From the NCBI RefSeq assembly GCF_036192275.1, contig NZ_CP108088.1, positions 6,759,501-6,823,500 of the forward strand: a DNA stretch of 64,000 bases. Reading direction: 5' to 3'. How positions within the stretch are numbered: position 1 is the stretch's first letter; each line of letters starts with the position of its first letter. Positions 7,956 to 17,453 of this stretch are shown piece after piece. Both the position numbers and the translations under genes were made by a program. Under the pieces are notes generated by a model that did no database searches, was not told the origin of the DNA, and was given only the letters and a program-made list of their open reading frames with translations. Source of the DNA: Streptomyces sp. NBC_00250. GTDB taxonomy: Bacteria; Actinomycetota; Actinomycetes; Streptomycetales; Streptomycetaceae.

Positions 7956-8426
7956 TCACTCCGTGAGGCGCTTGGTCGCGGCCCGCTGGCGTGCGGTCGC
8001 CCCGGTCAGGAAGCGGGTGATCGTCGCCAGCTCCTCGGTCGTGAACTCCTCGTAGAGCTCGTGGACTTCGCGCGACCAGTCCTCGAAGAGCGGAGCGAGC
8101 TCCGCGAGCTTCTCGGGGCGGGGCTCGACCAGCACCCGGCGCTTGTCCGTCGGGTGCTTCACCCTGCGGACGAAGCCCTTGCGTTCGAGGCGGTCGACGA
8201 GCCCGGTGACGGAGGCGGGGGCGAGGCCCGAGTGCTCGGCCAGCTCCTTGGCGGTGAGGGCGCCGTGCCGCTGGAGCAGGTCGAGCGTCTTGGTCTCGGT
8301 GGCGCCCAGGTCCTGCTGCGCGGCGACCGCCGAGTGGAAGGCGACGGAGGCGGCGCTGGAGTCCCGGCCGGCGGCGGTGAGGGCGGTGATCACCTCGGTG
8401 CGTCGTCCTGTGTCCTGCTCGCTCAT
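7956..8426 (-). CDS. MarR-family transcriptional regulator
   Basis: The product is a MarR-type winged-helix repressor, 156 residues from ATG 8426. The wing region VKHPTDKRRVLVEPRPE and recognition helix LAPASVTGLVDRLERKG are typical. It is divergent from an MFS exporter, the standard arrangement for a ligand-responsive repressor of a drug pump. Two matching palindromes lie between the genes. An in-frame ATG at 8450 would add eight residues, but it overlaps the first palindrome and has no RBS. Neither start has a strong Shine-Dalgarno sequence. Confidence 0.87.
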   Translation of the reverse strand: MSEQDTGRRTEVITALTAAGRDSSAASVAFHSAVAAQQDLGATETKTLDLLQRHGALTAKELAEHSGLAPASVTGLVDRLERKGFVRRVKHPTDKRRVLVEPRPEKLAELAPLFEDWSREVHELYEEFTTEELATITRFLTGATARQRAATKRLTE

Positions 8427-8449
8427 GGGGCGCAGCCTAGCAAAATTCA

Positions 8450-8469
8450 TTTAGTTCGGCCGAACGAAA
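8450..8469. promoter_or_regulatory. MarR operator O1 (proximal to the regulator)
   Basis: TTTAGTTCGGCCGAACGAAA is a 20-bp palindrome with one mismatch between arms. It has the architecture TTTmGTT-6 nt-AACGAAA, the same as the second site. Its position next to the marR start suggests autoregulation. Confidence 0.75.
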
Positions 8470-8500
8470 GACTTGCGATCACGGGCGGACCCATGCCACT

Positions 8501-8530
8501 TTTTATTTCGTTAGGTCGAACGAAATAAAA
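8501..8530. promoter_or_regulatory. MarR operator O2 (proximal to the exporter)
   Basis: Two perfect 12-bp arms (TTTTATTTCGTT and AACGAAATAAAA) flank a 6-nt spacer (AGGTCG). The core TTTCGTT-6 nt-AACGAAA is the same as in O1, and the site centres are 56 bp apart. The site ends where the exporter RBS begins, so binding should block its transcription or translation initiation. Confidence 0.8.
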
Positions 8531-8542
8531 GGAGGGGCCGAG

Positions 8543-9931
8543 ATGTCCGCGACCGTCGCGACCGACACCACCGCCACCGGTGACCCGTACCCCGTCCACC
8601 CGCGCCGCTGGGCCGCCGCCGTCGTCATGATGGTCGCCGCCCTGATGGACCTGGTGGACGTCACCATCGTCAACGTCGCCCTGCCCTCCCTCGGCGAGGG
8701 TCTCGGCGCCTCCGAGAGCGCCCTCCAGTGGACCGTCTCGGCCTACCTCCTCGGCTTCGCCGCCACCCTCGTCGTCGCGGGGCGACTGGGCGACCGCTAC
8801 GGCCGCAAGGCCCTCTTCCTCGCCGGCACCGCGGGCTTCGGCCTCGCGAGCCTCGCCTGCGGCCTCGCCCAGAGCCCCGGCCAGCTGATCGCCGCCCGCG
8901 CCGTGCAGGGCGTCACCGCCGCCGTCCTCATGCCCCAGGTCCTCGGCTCCTTCCACAGCCTCTTCCACGGCAAGGACCGGGGGAAGGTCTTCGGGATGTA
9001 CGGGGCGGTGGCCGGCTTCGCCTCCGCGATCGGGCTGCTGCTCGGCGGCGTCCTCACCGACGCCGACCTCTTCGGACTCGGCTGGCGCAGCGTCTTCCTC
9101 GTCAACGTGCCGGTCTCCCTCCTCACCCTGGCCGCCGCCGTCGTGCTCGTCCCGGGCACCCGCGAACGCGCCGCCGCCCGGCCCCCGCTGCTCGGCAGCC
9201 TCGTCCTCGCCGCCGGACTCGTCGCCGTCGTCCTGCCGCTCGTCCAGGGCCGCAGCTGGGGCTGGCCGCTCCGGGGCTGGGGCCTCCTCGCCGCCGGAGT
9301 CCTCGCGGTGGTCGTGCTCGCGGCGCGCGGCTCGGTGCTGCCGGGCCGGATGTTCACCGTGCCCGCCTTCTCGTACGGCCTCGCCGTCCAGCTCCTCTTC
9401 GCCTTCGGCATGCAGGGCTTCTTCCTGGTCCTCGCGATCTGGCTGCAGGGCGGCCAGGGCTACACCCCGACCCAGGCGGGCGTCCTGATGGCCGCCTTCT
9501 CGGCCGGCGGCTTCCTCACCGCACCCGCCGCCGAACCCCTCGCGGCCAAGCTCGGCCGGTACGTCCCGACCGCGGGCGCGCTCCTCATGGCGGGCGGCTA
9601 CGGCTGGGTCTGGTACGCCATGGAGGCCGCTGCTCCCGCCCACACCGGCGCCTGGCCCCTGGTCCCCGGCCTCGCCGTCGCGGGCGCCGGACTCGGGCTC
9701 CTCGTCGTCCCGCTCGTCGGCATCGTCCTGTCGGCCACCCCGGCCGAGCTGGCCGGCGGCGCGTCCGGAGTCTTCTCCACGGCCCAGCAGTTCGGCGGCG
9801 CCCTCGGCGCGGCGGCCATCGGCACGGCCTGGTTCGCGGACCTCTCGCTCGGCGCGGCGATGCCATGGGTCCTCGCCGCCTACGGGGCGGCGGCCCTGCT
9901 GAGCCTGCGGCTCCCGGCGGGCGGCCGGTGA
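8543..9931 (+). CDS. MFS drug exporter, EmrB/QacA (DHA2) type
   Basis: The 462-residue membrane protein has about 14 predicted hydrophobic segments. It carries the DHA2 motif near the first helix (MDLVDVTIVNVALPSLG) and the MFS loop motif GRLGDRYGRK. It should export toxic compounds by proton antiport at the cytoplasmic membrane. RBS AGGAGGGG precedes ATG 8543. The gene is divergent from a MarR regulator with two shared operators, so it is expected to be induced by a compound that binds that repressor. The substrate cannot be read from sequence. Confidence 0.88.
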   Translation: MSATVATDTTATGDPYPVHPRRWAAAVVMMVAALMDLVDVTIVNVALPSLGEGLGASESALQWTVSAYLLGFAATLVVAGRLGDRYGRKALFLAGTAGFGLASLACGLAQSPGQLIAARAVQGVTAAVLMPQVLGSFHSLFHGKDRGKVFGMYGAVAGFASAIGLLLGGVLTDADLFGLGWRSVFLVNVPVSLLTLAAAVVLVPGTRERAAARPPLLGSLVLAAGLVAVVLPLVQGRSWGWPLRGWGLLAAGVLAVVVLAARGSVLPGRMFTVPAFSYGLAVQLLFAFGMQGFFLVLAIWLQGGQGYTPTQAGVLMAAFSAGGFLTAPAAEPLAAKLGRYVPTAGALLMAGGYGWVWYAMEAAAPAHTGAWPLVPGLAVAGAGLGLLVVPLVGIVLSATPAELAGGASGVFSTAQQFGGALGAAAIGTAWFADLSLGAAMPWVLAAYGAAALLSLRLPAGGR

Positions 9932-10120
9932 AGCCCGCGCGTCCGTGACGAACGCCGGGGCCCGGAAGGGCTCCGGCGGTGCGCTGCGCGCGGGTCGGGA
10001 AACATCCCGGTGACGCCGTGCACACGGGATCCCCATGTTCGCGGGCAAGGAGTTAACGTCCGGCGAATTGAAGGGCGTTGGGGTTCCCGACCCCGATCTA
10101 CGCGCGTCAAGATCTCAGTC

Positions 10121-10546
10121 ATGCGAATCCCCCCTCGATTCACCCTCGCCGGCGGTGTCGCCACCGCCCTCCTCTCCTCCCTCCTCCTCGGCGCACCGGC
10201 CACCGCCGCGCCGGCCCCCGCGCCCGCCACCGTCACGGCCTCCGTCGCGGCGACCGCGGCCGTCGGGGACATCTGCTACTCGGACCTCCCCAGCCAGGCG
10301 TACACGACCCTGCGTCTGATCGACGCGGGCGGCCCCTTCCCGTACCGCCAGGACGGTTCCGTCTTCCAGAACCGGGAGGGCGTCCTGCCGTCCCACTCGC
10401 TCGGCTACTACCACGAGTACACGGTCAAGACCCCGGGCTCCTCCACCCGTGGCGCCCGCCGGATCGTGACCGGCGACTCGACGGCGGAGGACTACTACAC
10501 CGCCGACCACTACGCGTCGTTCGACCTCATCGACTACGACTGCTGA
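10121..10546 (+). CDS. Secreted guanyl-specific ribonuclease, RNase Sa family
   Basis: This 141-residue precursor has a signal peptide (hydrophobic core about 8-28) and an alanine/proline-rich spacer. Its mature domain aligns almost end to end with RNase Sa of Streptomyces aureofaciens. The catalytic residues are visible: Glu99 (HEY), Arg110, Arg114 and His130 (RNase Sa E54, R65, R69, H85). Glu86 occupies the guanine-binding position. Cys52 and Cys141 correspond to the single disulfide. It cleaves RNA after guanosine outside the cell. I chose ATG 10121 because the signal peptide starts there. No barstar-like inhibitor gene is adjacent. Confidence 0.93.
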   Translation: MRIPPRFTLAGGVATALLSSLLLGAPATAAPAPAPATVTASVAATAAVGDICYSDLPSQAYTTLRLIDAGGPFPYRQDGSVFQNREGVLPSHSLGYYHEYTVKTPGSSTRGARRIVTGDSTAEDYYTADHYASFDLIDYDC

Positions 10547-10600
10547 GCACGTCCGGAGACGGCCGGCACGCCCGAAGGCCGCTGAGCCGCGGGCGTCCGG

Positions 10601-12151
10601 TCAGCCGCGGCGCGGGAACGTCCACTCCAGCCGGGTCCTGACCCGGGGGTCGTGGACGTACTCCAGGGCGGCCAGCGCCGTCTCCCGCGCCGCGCCCTCC
10701 GGATCGCCGTCCGCGAGGACCGACGCCAGCGCGTCGACGGCGCGCGGGTCCTGACGGATCGCGAGCCCGCGCGCCGCCTCCGCCGCCGTCTCCGGATCGG
10801 CGTCGCCGAGCCGCTCGGCGAGCCCCTCCCGTACGAGAGGGGTGTCGTCGGGCAGTTCGGCGAGCGCCAGCGTCGCCCAGTCCCGCACCCGCGCGTCACC
10901 GTCCCGGCTCAGCGCGAGCAGCACCCCGAGCGCCTCGACGTGCCCGGTCGGCACGATCCCGGCCAGGGCCCCCGCGACCGCCCGCCGTACGACCGCGTCG
11001 GGATGCCCGGCCGCGGCGAGCAGTTCGGGTACCGCGGCCGGATCGGCGCACGCCCCCAGCGCGGACACCACCGACAGCACCGGCTCGCGCGCCGACACCA
11101 CCGAAAGCCCCGGCTCCCGCGGCGACGGCACCTGCTGCCGTGCCGACGGCCCCGGCTCCCACGCCGGCACGGGCACCGCCATCACCTCCGCCGCGAGCCG
11201 CCGGAGCACCGGAACCGCGCTCGACGCGAAGCCCGGCAGCGCGCCGAGCACCCGCGCACCCAGCGCCCGGCGCATCGGATCGCGGTACGCGCACCACGCG
11301 GCCGCCGCCACGAAGGTCTCCTCGTCGGCCCGGCCCGCGAGTTCGGCCACCGCCGTCGTCCAGTCGTCGAGCTCCGGATCGCCGCAGCGCAGGGCCCGTG
11401 CCGCCAGCTCCTCGTGCGAGGTGTGCAGTCCGAGCGCCGCCTCCAGGAGCGTGGCGATCGCCGCGTGCCCGGTCTGGCGGTCGTTGCCGCGCCCCGGAGC
11501 GCCGTTCTCCCGCAGCAGCTCGACGACGACCGTGATCCCGCCGTCCTCCCGGACCCGGCGGACCACCGCCTCGTACGTCTGCCCGCCCTCGTTCCCGGCG
11601 ACGAGCCCGCGCCGCAGCTCGGCCGCGATGTCGGCGCCGATCCAGCGCCGCGCCTCCCGGAGCGCGGCCTCCCGGGAGTTCGCCCCGTGATCGAGCAGCG
11701 CCCGTACGCAGCCGGTGGAGCCGCGCCGGGCGGCGGCCACCAGCGGCAGGATCCCGTCCGGTCCCCGCCGGTCGGGGTCGGCCCCGTACTCGAGGAGTGC
11801 CCGTGCCGTGTCGGCGTACCCGAGCTGCAGGGCCCAGGCGAGGGCCGTGAAGCCGTACTCCTCCTCCTGGTCCGCCGCCGCGCCCGCCGCGAGCAGGGCC
11901 CGCACCACCTCGGTGTGCCCGCCGACGGCCGCCCCGCAGAGCGGCAGTTCATCGCCGTCCTCGCCGCTGAAGCCGCCGGGGTCGGCCCCGGCGGCCAGCA
12001 GCACCCGTACGATTCCGGCCTCGTTGCCGACGGCCGCCCGGTACAGCGCGGTCTCCCCGTCCTCCCGGCCCTCGGGGTCGGCCCCGTCCCGCAGGGCCTG
12101 TACGGCCCCGTTCTCGTTCCCGTCACGGATGGCGTCGAACAGCGTGCTCAT
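10601..12151 (-). CDS. Ankyrin-repeat plus HEAT-repeat protein
   Basis: This 516-residue protein begins with about four or five ankyrin repeats (residues about 5-165, with units like GETALYRAAVGNEAGIVRVL). It ends with HEAT-like helical repeats (about 280-510, with units like VRDWATLALAELPDDTPLV). No catalytic motif is visible, and both parts are protein-binding scaffolds. There is no signal peptide, so it is probably cytosolic. ATG 12151 is preceded by GGGTCGG. A longer opening upstream lacks an RBS. Its partner is unknown. Confidence 0.8.
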   Translation of the reverse strand: MSTLFDAIRDGNENGAVQALRDGADPEGREDGETALYRAAVGNEAGIVRVLLAAGADPGGFSGEDGDELPLCGAAVGGHTEVVRALLAAGAAADQEEEYGFTALAWALQLGYADTARALLEYGADPDRRGPDGILPLVAAARRGSTGCVRALLDHGANSREAALREARRWIGADIAAELRRGLVAGNEGGQTYEAVVRRVREDGGITVVVELLRENGAPGRGNDRQTGHAAIATLLEAALGLHTSHEELAARALRCGDPELDDWTTAVAELAGRADEETFVAAAAWCAYRDPMRRALGARVLGALPGFASSAVPVLRRLAAEVMAVPVPAWEPGPSARQQVPSPREPGLSVVSAREPVLSVVSALGACADPAAVPELLAAAGHPDAVVRRAVAGALAGIVPTGHVEALGVLLALSRDGDARVRDWATLALAELPDDTPLVREGLAERLGDADPETAAEAARGLAIRQDPRAVDALASVLADGDPEGAARETALAALEYVHDPRVRTRLEWTFPRRG

Positions 12152-12255
12152 GGGCCGACCCTGACCCGCCGTCCGGTCCTGGCGCAAATCGATTCCCGTC
12201 CCCGCCGCCCGGGGAGGCGCGGCCCGTTCGTACGCCCGTGCCAGAATCGGACCGC

Positions 12256-12717
12256 ATGACGCACGATCACGACGACGCGACGCTCAGCGTCGGCCACGGC
12301 GACGCCGCCCTCGCGAAGCTCCTGGAGCAGGGGCTCGACGCGTTCAACTTCGCGGCCACGAACACCACCCCCGAGGACCAGGGGGAGCTGTCGGTGAAGG
12401 CCGTCGACGAGAACGGCGAGCTGATCGGCGGGCTCACCGGCTGGACCTGGAGCGGCCTCTTCGGGATCGACATGCTGTGGGTCCGCGAGGACAGCCGCAA
12501 GGACGGCTGGGGGAGCCGGCTCCTGCGCGCGGCCGAGGAAGAGGCCCGGCGGCGCGGCTGCGACCGCGCCACCGTCTCGTCCTTCACCTTCCAGGCCCCG
12601 GACTTCTACCGGCGGCACGGCTACGTGGAGACCGGCCGGGTGCTCGGCATCCCGGGCGGCGCCGAGGACGTCCACTTCCACAAGAGCCTGGTCGAGGAGC
12701 CCTCCGCGGACGACTAA
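12256..12717 (+). CDS. GNAT-family N-acetyltransferase
   Basis: The 153-residue GNAT-fold protein has the acetyl-CoA binding segment VREDSRKDGWGSRLLRAAE (the Q/RxxGxG/A motif appears as RKDGWGS) and a C-terminal FYRRHGYVETGR element. The substrate is unknown. ATG 12256 is chosen. A CAGAAT hexamer 8 nt upstream and the lack of an RBS fit a leaderless transcript. A GTG at 12238 is less likely. The TAA stop overlaps by 4 nt the TAG stop of the convergent metallopeptidase-like gene. Confidence 0.85.
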   Translation: MTHDHDDATLSVGHGDAALAKLLEQGLDAFNFAATNTTPEDQGELSVKAVDENGELIGGLTGWTWSGLFGIDMLWVREDSRKDGWGSRLLRAAEEEARRRGCDRATVSSFTFQAPDFYRRHGYVETGRVLGIPGGAEDVHFHKSLVEEPSADD

Positions 12718-13598
12718 CCCGCGCACTCCAGCACCGTGCGGCAGACCCCGCACCGGGCCCGCAGTGCCCGCCCCGCCGGGACGCGCAGCCGCTGCCGGCA
12801 GACCGGGCAGGGGAACGAGACGCCGGTCGCGGGCGCGCCGCCGTCGAAGGCGTACGGGGCGCCCTCGACGGCCCGGCCCCGGCGCCGCTCCCAGCCGTAC
12901 CGCCGGCGCTCGGCCCAGCCCGCCCCGGCGAGCGGTGGCGCCGCCCGTTCCCGGTCGGCCTCGGCCCGGCCCCGTACCCATGCCTCGTACGCCACCGCGC
13001 TGGTGAACCACGGTGACGGGTCCTCGCCGAACACCTCGGCCCGTTTGGCCAGGACGTAACCGAACTCCTCCGGGGTCAGGTAGCCCAGCTTCTGGCTCTC
13101 CACGCCGTCCCGCCGGAAGGCGTCGAGCAGCAGCCAGCCCGCGCCCAGGTACGTGGTCACGACGTCGGTGAGGATCTCGTTCTCGGCGGTGCCGGGGAAG
13201 CCGAGGCCGAGCCGGTGCAGCAGGACATGGGTGATCTCGTGGGCGAGGGCCGCGCCGACGTCCCGGCGGCGGGTCCGGAAGCGGTCGTTGAGCTCCACGA
13301 AGTACTCGGGCCCCGCCGCGAGGTCCACGGCCGCCGCGTGCTCCATCGGCCGGAAGCTCACCACCATGCGCGCCTCGGGCAGCCGCAGGTGCCGGACGAG
13401 GGCGCGGGCGACCCGCTGGGTGCCGAGGTGCAGGTCCTCGTCGTCGCCGAGGGCCACGTCGGCGGGCGGCACGCTCGCCGGGTAGCGGTGTACGCCGTCG
13501 GGGGAGAGGCGCCGGTAGAGCGCGGTGAGCGAGGCCCCGACGGTGGCGCGGTGCGGAAAGCCGTGGGCGACGCGGTCGCCCTCCTGACGGTTCGGCAT
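12714..13598 (-). CDS. Putative zinc metallopeptidase-like protein with C-terminal zinc ribbon
   Basis: The 294-residue protein carries HEITH (AHEITHVLLHRLG), a zinc-peptidase signature, with a downstream ENEILTDVVTTYLG segment that could supply the third ligand. The C terminus has CPVC and CGVC pairs (about residues 258-290), a zinc-ribbon-like element. There is no signal peptide. I do not recognise a named family. The start ATG 13598 is supported by GGAGGGGG about 6 nt upstream. The region up to the divergent trypsin gene is about 155 bp. Confidence 0.72.
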   Translation of the reverse strand: MPNRQEGDRVAHGFPHRATVGASLTALYRRLSPDGVHRYPASVPPADVALGDDEDLHLGTQRVARALVRHLRLPEARMVVSFRPMEHAAAVDLAAGPEYFVELNDRFRTRRRDVGAALAHEITHVLLHRLGLGFPGTAENEILTDVVTTYLGAGWLLLDAFRRDGVESQKLGYLTPEEFGYVLAKRAEVFGEDPSPWFTSAVAYEAWVRGRAEADRERAAPPLAGAGWAERRRYGWERRRGRAVEGAPYAFDGGAPATGVSFPCPVCRQRLRVPAGRALRARCGVCRTVLECAG

Positions 13599-13684
13599 AC
13601 AGGACCCCCTCCGGCTCATTTTACGGTCCGGTGCGGCGTGGCCGAAAAGGCTTCCTTGTGGGGGCAGTTGAGAGTTGTCGATAA

Positions 13685-14536
<852 letters not shown>

Positions 14537-14558
14537 CCGTCACGGATCTCGCGTACGG

Positions 14559-14589
14559 GTGCCCCGGAGCGGCCTCGGCTCCGGGGCAC
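14559..14589 (+). terminator. Rho-independent-type terminator after the trypsin gene
   Basis: GTGCCCCGGAGC at 14559-14570 pairs perfectly with GCTCCGGGGCAC at 14578-14589 across a 7-nt loop. There is no clear T-run, as is usual in Streptomyces. Confidence 0.8.
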
Positions 14590-14610
14590 CTTCCCGTGCT
14601 CGATCCCCTT

Positions 14611-14671
14611 GTTCCGTTCGTTCCGTTCGTTCCGTTCGTTCCGTCCGAGGAGTCATCCGTCCGAGGAGTCA
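14611..14671. repeat. Short tandem repeats between the trypsin and beta-galactosidase genes
   Basis: Three exact 9-bp units (GTTCCGTTC) and a fourth diverged one occupy 14611-14646. An exact 16-bp direct repeat (TCCGTCCGAGGAGTCA) follows at 14640-14655 and 14656-14671, reaching into the last codons of the beta-galactosidase gene on the minus strand. Confidence 0.9.
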
Positions 14672-16426
14672 GAGGACGCCGAGCTCGACGCCCATCTCCC
14701 CGTCCCCCTCCAGCTCAAGGACCCACACCTCGTTCGCACCCTCCCGGAGCACCGGACCCGGCACGAACAGGGCGTCCTGCGGGCCGGCCGCCGGCCAGTA
14801 CCGGCCCAGGCAGAAGCCGTTCACCCACACGAAGCCCCGGGTCGCGCCCGGCAGCCGCAGCATCGCGTCCCCGGCACCCGACACGTCGAGCGTCCCCCGG
14901 TGGAGCCCCCGGCCCCCGCGCCCGGCGCCGAACGGCACCTCGGCCACCGCCGCCACCTCGAAGGCGTCCAGGCGCAGCGCCCGGGACCGGAACCCGTGCA
15001 GATACTGCCGCTCGTGCCGCACACCGCCCGCGATCCCCTTCGGCTCCGCCTGCCGAGGCCCGTAGTTGACCCGGCCGAGCGACTCGACCCACAGGTCCAC
15101 CACGGCCGGACCCGCCACCGACCCGGGCAGGGACACGCTCTCCCCGTCCATGGTGTCGAGCACCCCCGCAGGGGCCCCGTCGACGTACACCACCGCCCGG
15201 TCCCGCAGCCCCGTCACCCCCAGCGGATACGGCTGCCGCGGACCCGGCACCGCCACCCGGTAGCGGACCAGACCCCGGTCCACACCGAGCTGCTCGAAGG
15301 TCGGCGGCACCGGCGTCGCCGCCTCCTCGTCGCCGAGCACCTCCAGCACCGTCTCCAGCGGAGCCCACCCGTCGAGGGTGCCCGAAACCGGGCCCGCGAG
15401 CCCGGTCGGGGGCTCCGGGACCTCTGGCAGCGGCCCCTCCGCGTACTTCGCGAGCACCTCGCGGAAGCGCCGGAACTTCTCCGTCGGCCGCCCCGCCTCG
15501 TCCACCGGCGCGTCGTAGTCGTACGAGGTCACCGTCGCCCGCACCGGCCCGTCGTGCAGCTCACCGGCCCGGTTCGCGCCCGCCCAGCCCCCGAAGTTCG
15601 TGCCCCCGTGCGCCATGTAGATGTTGACCGAGGCCCCGCACTCCAGGATCTCCCGCAGCGCCTCCGCCGCGTCCGCCGCGTCCCGCACCGCGTGCTCCGT
15701 GCCCCAGTGGTCGAACCAACCGCACCAGAACTCCATGCACATCAGCGGCCCCGACGGCTGGTGGCGCCGCAGCGTCGCGAAACCCTCCCGCGCCCCCGAG
15801 CCGAAGTTCGCCGTGGCGAGCACCCCCGGCACCGAACCACCCGTCAGCATGTGGTCCTCGGGACCGTCCGACGTGAACAGCGGAACACTCACCCCGCAGC
15901 CGCGCAACAGCTCCGCCAGCCACGCCAGATAGGCGCCGTCGCTGCCGTAACTCCCGTACTCGTTCTCCACCTGCACCAGGACCACCGGCCCGCCCCGGTC
16001 GATCTGCCGCTCCACCACCTGCGGCAGCAGCCGGCGGAACCAGTCCTCCACCGGCGCCAGGAACTCCGGGTCGAGGGTCCGCACCCGCCGCCCGAGCGGA
16101 CCGGTCAGCCAGTGCGGCAGGCCGCCGTTCTCCCACTCGGCGCAGATGTACGGCCCCGGGCGCACGATCGCCCACATCCCGGCCCGCGCCACCGCGTCCA
16201 GGAACCGGCCGAGGGCGTCCGCGTCCGCGTACCTCCCCGGCTCCGGCTCGTGCAGATTCCAGGGGACGTACGTCTCGACACAGTTGAGACCCATCGCGCG
16301 CAGCATCCCGAGCCGGTGCTCCCACTGCTCCTCGTGCACCCGGAAGTAGTGCAGCGCCCCCGACAGGAGCCGCACCGGCCGCCCGTCGAGCAGAAAGTCC
16401 TCGTCACCCACAGCGAACGTGCTCAT
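14669..16426 (-). CDS. Beta-galactosidase, glycoside hydrolase family 35
   Basis: The 585-residue protein is a GH35 retaining beta-galactosidase. The N-terminal TIM barrel (1-330) holds the signature VQVENEYG with acid/base Glu156 and MEFWCGWFDHWG with nucleophile Glu232. A galactose-binding jelly-roll region follows (about 370-580). There is no signal peptide, so it probably acts on imported galactosides. It is divergent from an AraC-type regulator, which is the likely local controller. A perfect 10-bp palindrome (GTCCATGGAC, 16459-16468) lies just upstream. The start ATG 16426 has a GAGG-like RBS. Confidence 0.92.
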   Translation of the reverse strand: MSTFAVGDEDFLLDGRPVRLLSGALHYFRVHEEQWEHRLGMLRAMGLNCVETYVPWNLHEPEPGRYADADALGRFLDAVARAGMWAIVRPGPYICAEWENGGLPHWLTGPLGRRVRTLDPEFLAPVEDWFRRLLPQVVERQIDRGGPVVLVQVENEYGSYGSDGAYLAWLAELLRGCGVSVPLFTSDGPEDHMLTGGSVPGVLATANFGSGAREGFATLRRHQPSGPLMCMEFWCGWFDHWGTEHAVRDAADAAEALREILECGASVNIYMAHGGTNFGGWAGANRAGELHDGPVRATVTSYDYDAPVDEAGRPTEKFRRFREVLAKYAEGPLPEVPEPPTGLAGPVSGTLDGWAPLETVLEVLGDEEAATPVPPTFEQLGVDRGLVRYRVAVPGPRQPYPLGVTGLRDRAVVYVDGAPAGVLDTMDGESVSLPGSVAGPAVVDLWVESLGRVNYGPRQAEPKGIAGGVRHERQYLHGFRSRALRLDAFEVAAVAEVPFGAGRGGRGLHRGTLDVSGAGDAMLRLPGATRGFVWVNGFCLGRYWPAAGPQDALFVPGPVLREGANEVWVLELEGDGEMGVELGVL

Positions 16427-16554
16427 GGCCTCACCCTCGCCCTCTGGCGGCGAACCGGTCCATGGACAAAGATCGTCGCAGTTTGGACGTTAGGGCCCGC
16501 CCGTCCCCTCCCACCCCGATGGCGCCGGACGGGCCCGAGAGAGGGCTCCACCGC

Positions 16555-17442
16555 ATGTACCACACCTGGATGCGCTATTTCACGCCCAGCCCCGTCCACC
16601 ATCGCCTCGGCCTCGTCTGCCTCGGCGTCGGACTCCAGCACGGCACCCTGCCCACCGTCGGCCCCCGCACCCTCGACCACCACGTGGCCGTCGTCGTCTC
16701 CGCCGGCAGCGGCTGGTACCGGGGCGCCGACGGGCGCCGCACCACCGTCACCGCCCCCGCCCTGCTCTGGCTGACCCCCGGCACCCCCCACCACTACGGC
16801 GCCGACCCCGGCACCGGCTGGGACGAGGCCTTCGTCGACTTCACCGGACCCGCCACCACCACCTACACCGAACTCGGCTACATAGAACCCGACCGACCCG
16901 TCGTCCCCCTCGCCGACGCCGCCCCCGCCCGCGCCGCCATCAGTCGGATCGCCCGCGCCGCCCGCCCCGGCAACCCCCTCCTGGAAGTCGAGACCGGCGC
17001 CGTCGTCCACGAACTGCTCGTCGCCCTGCGCCGGGCCCGCGCCGACACCAACGCCGACGGCGACCCCGTCCTCGCCGCCCTCGCCCGCGACGCCTTCCAG
17101 CCGCTCTCCGTCGCCGAACACGCCGCCCGGCACGGCATGACCGCCGCCGAGCTGCGCACGGCCGTCCGCCGGGCCGCCGGGTGCAGCCCCAAGGACTACC
17201 TGCTCACCGTGCGCCTCGGCCGCGCCAAAGAACTCCTCGCCGCCACCGAACTGCCCGTCGCCGCCGTCGCCCGCCGGGTCGGCTACGACGACCCGGCCTA
17301 CTTCTCCCGGCTGTTCACCCGCCGGGTCGGCACCGCCCCCGTCCGCTTCCGCGAGCAACAGGGACGGTCGGTGCACGGCGGCTGGAGCAACACCGTTCCG
17401 GATCCCGAACACCCGCCCACGATCCTCCCGAGATCCGTCTAA
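16555..17442 (+). CDS. AraC-family transcriptional regulator
   Basis: The product has an N-terminal cupin/AraC ligand-binding domain (LTPGTPHHYG near residue 80) and a C-terminal pair of helix-turn-helix motifs ending in VARRVGYDDPAYFSRLFTRRVGTAP, the AraC family signature. It faces away from the GH35 gene, so it probably senses a galactoside and activates that gene. ATG 16555 (295 residues) has GAGAGAGGG upstream at a slightly long spacing. ATG 16519 would add 12 residues and cannot be excluded. Confidence 0.86.
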   Translation: MYHTWMRYFTPSPVHHRLGLVCLGVGLQHGTLPTVGPRTLDHHVAVVVSAGSGWYRGADGRRTTVTAPALLWLTPGTPHHYGADPGTGWDEAFVDFTGPATTTYTELGYIEPDRPVVPLADAAPARAAISRIARAARPGNPLLEVETGAVVHELLVALRRARADTNADGDPVLAALARDAFQPLSVAEHAARHGMTAAELRTAVRRAAGCSPKDYLLTVRLGRAKELLAATELPVAAVARRVGYDDPAYFSRLFTRRVGTAPVRFREQQGRSVHGGWSNTVPDPEHPPTILPRSV

Positions 17443-17453
17443 GCTCGCAGATC

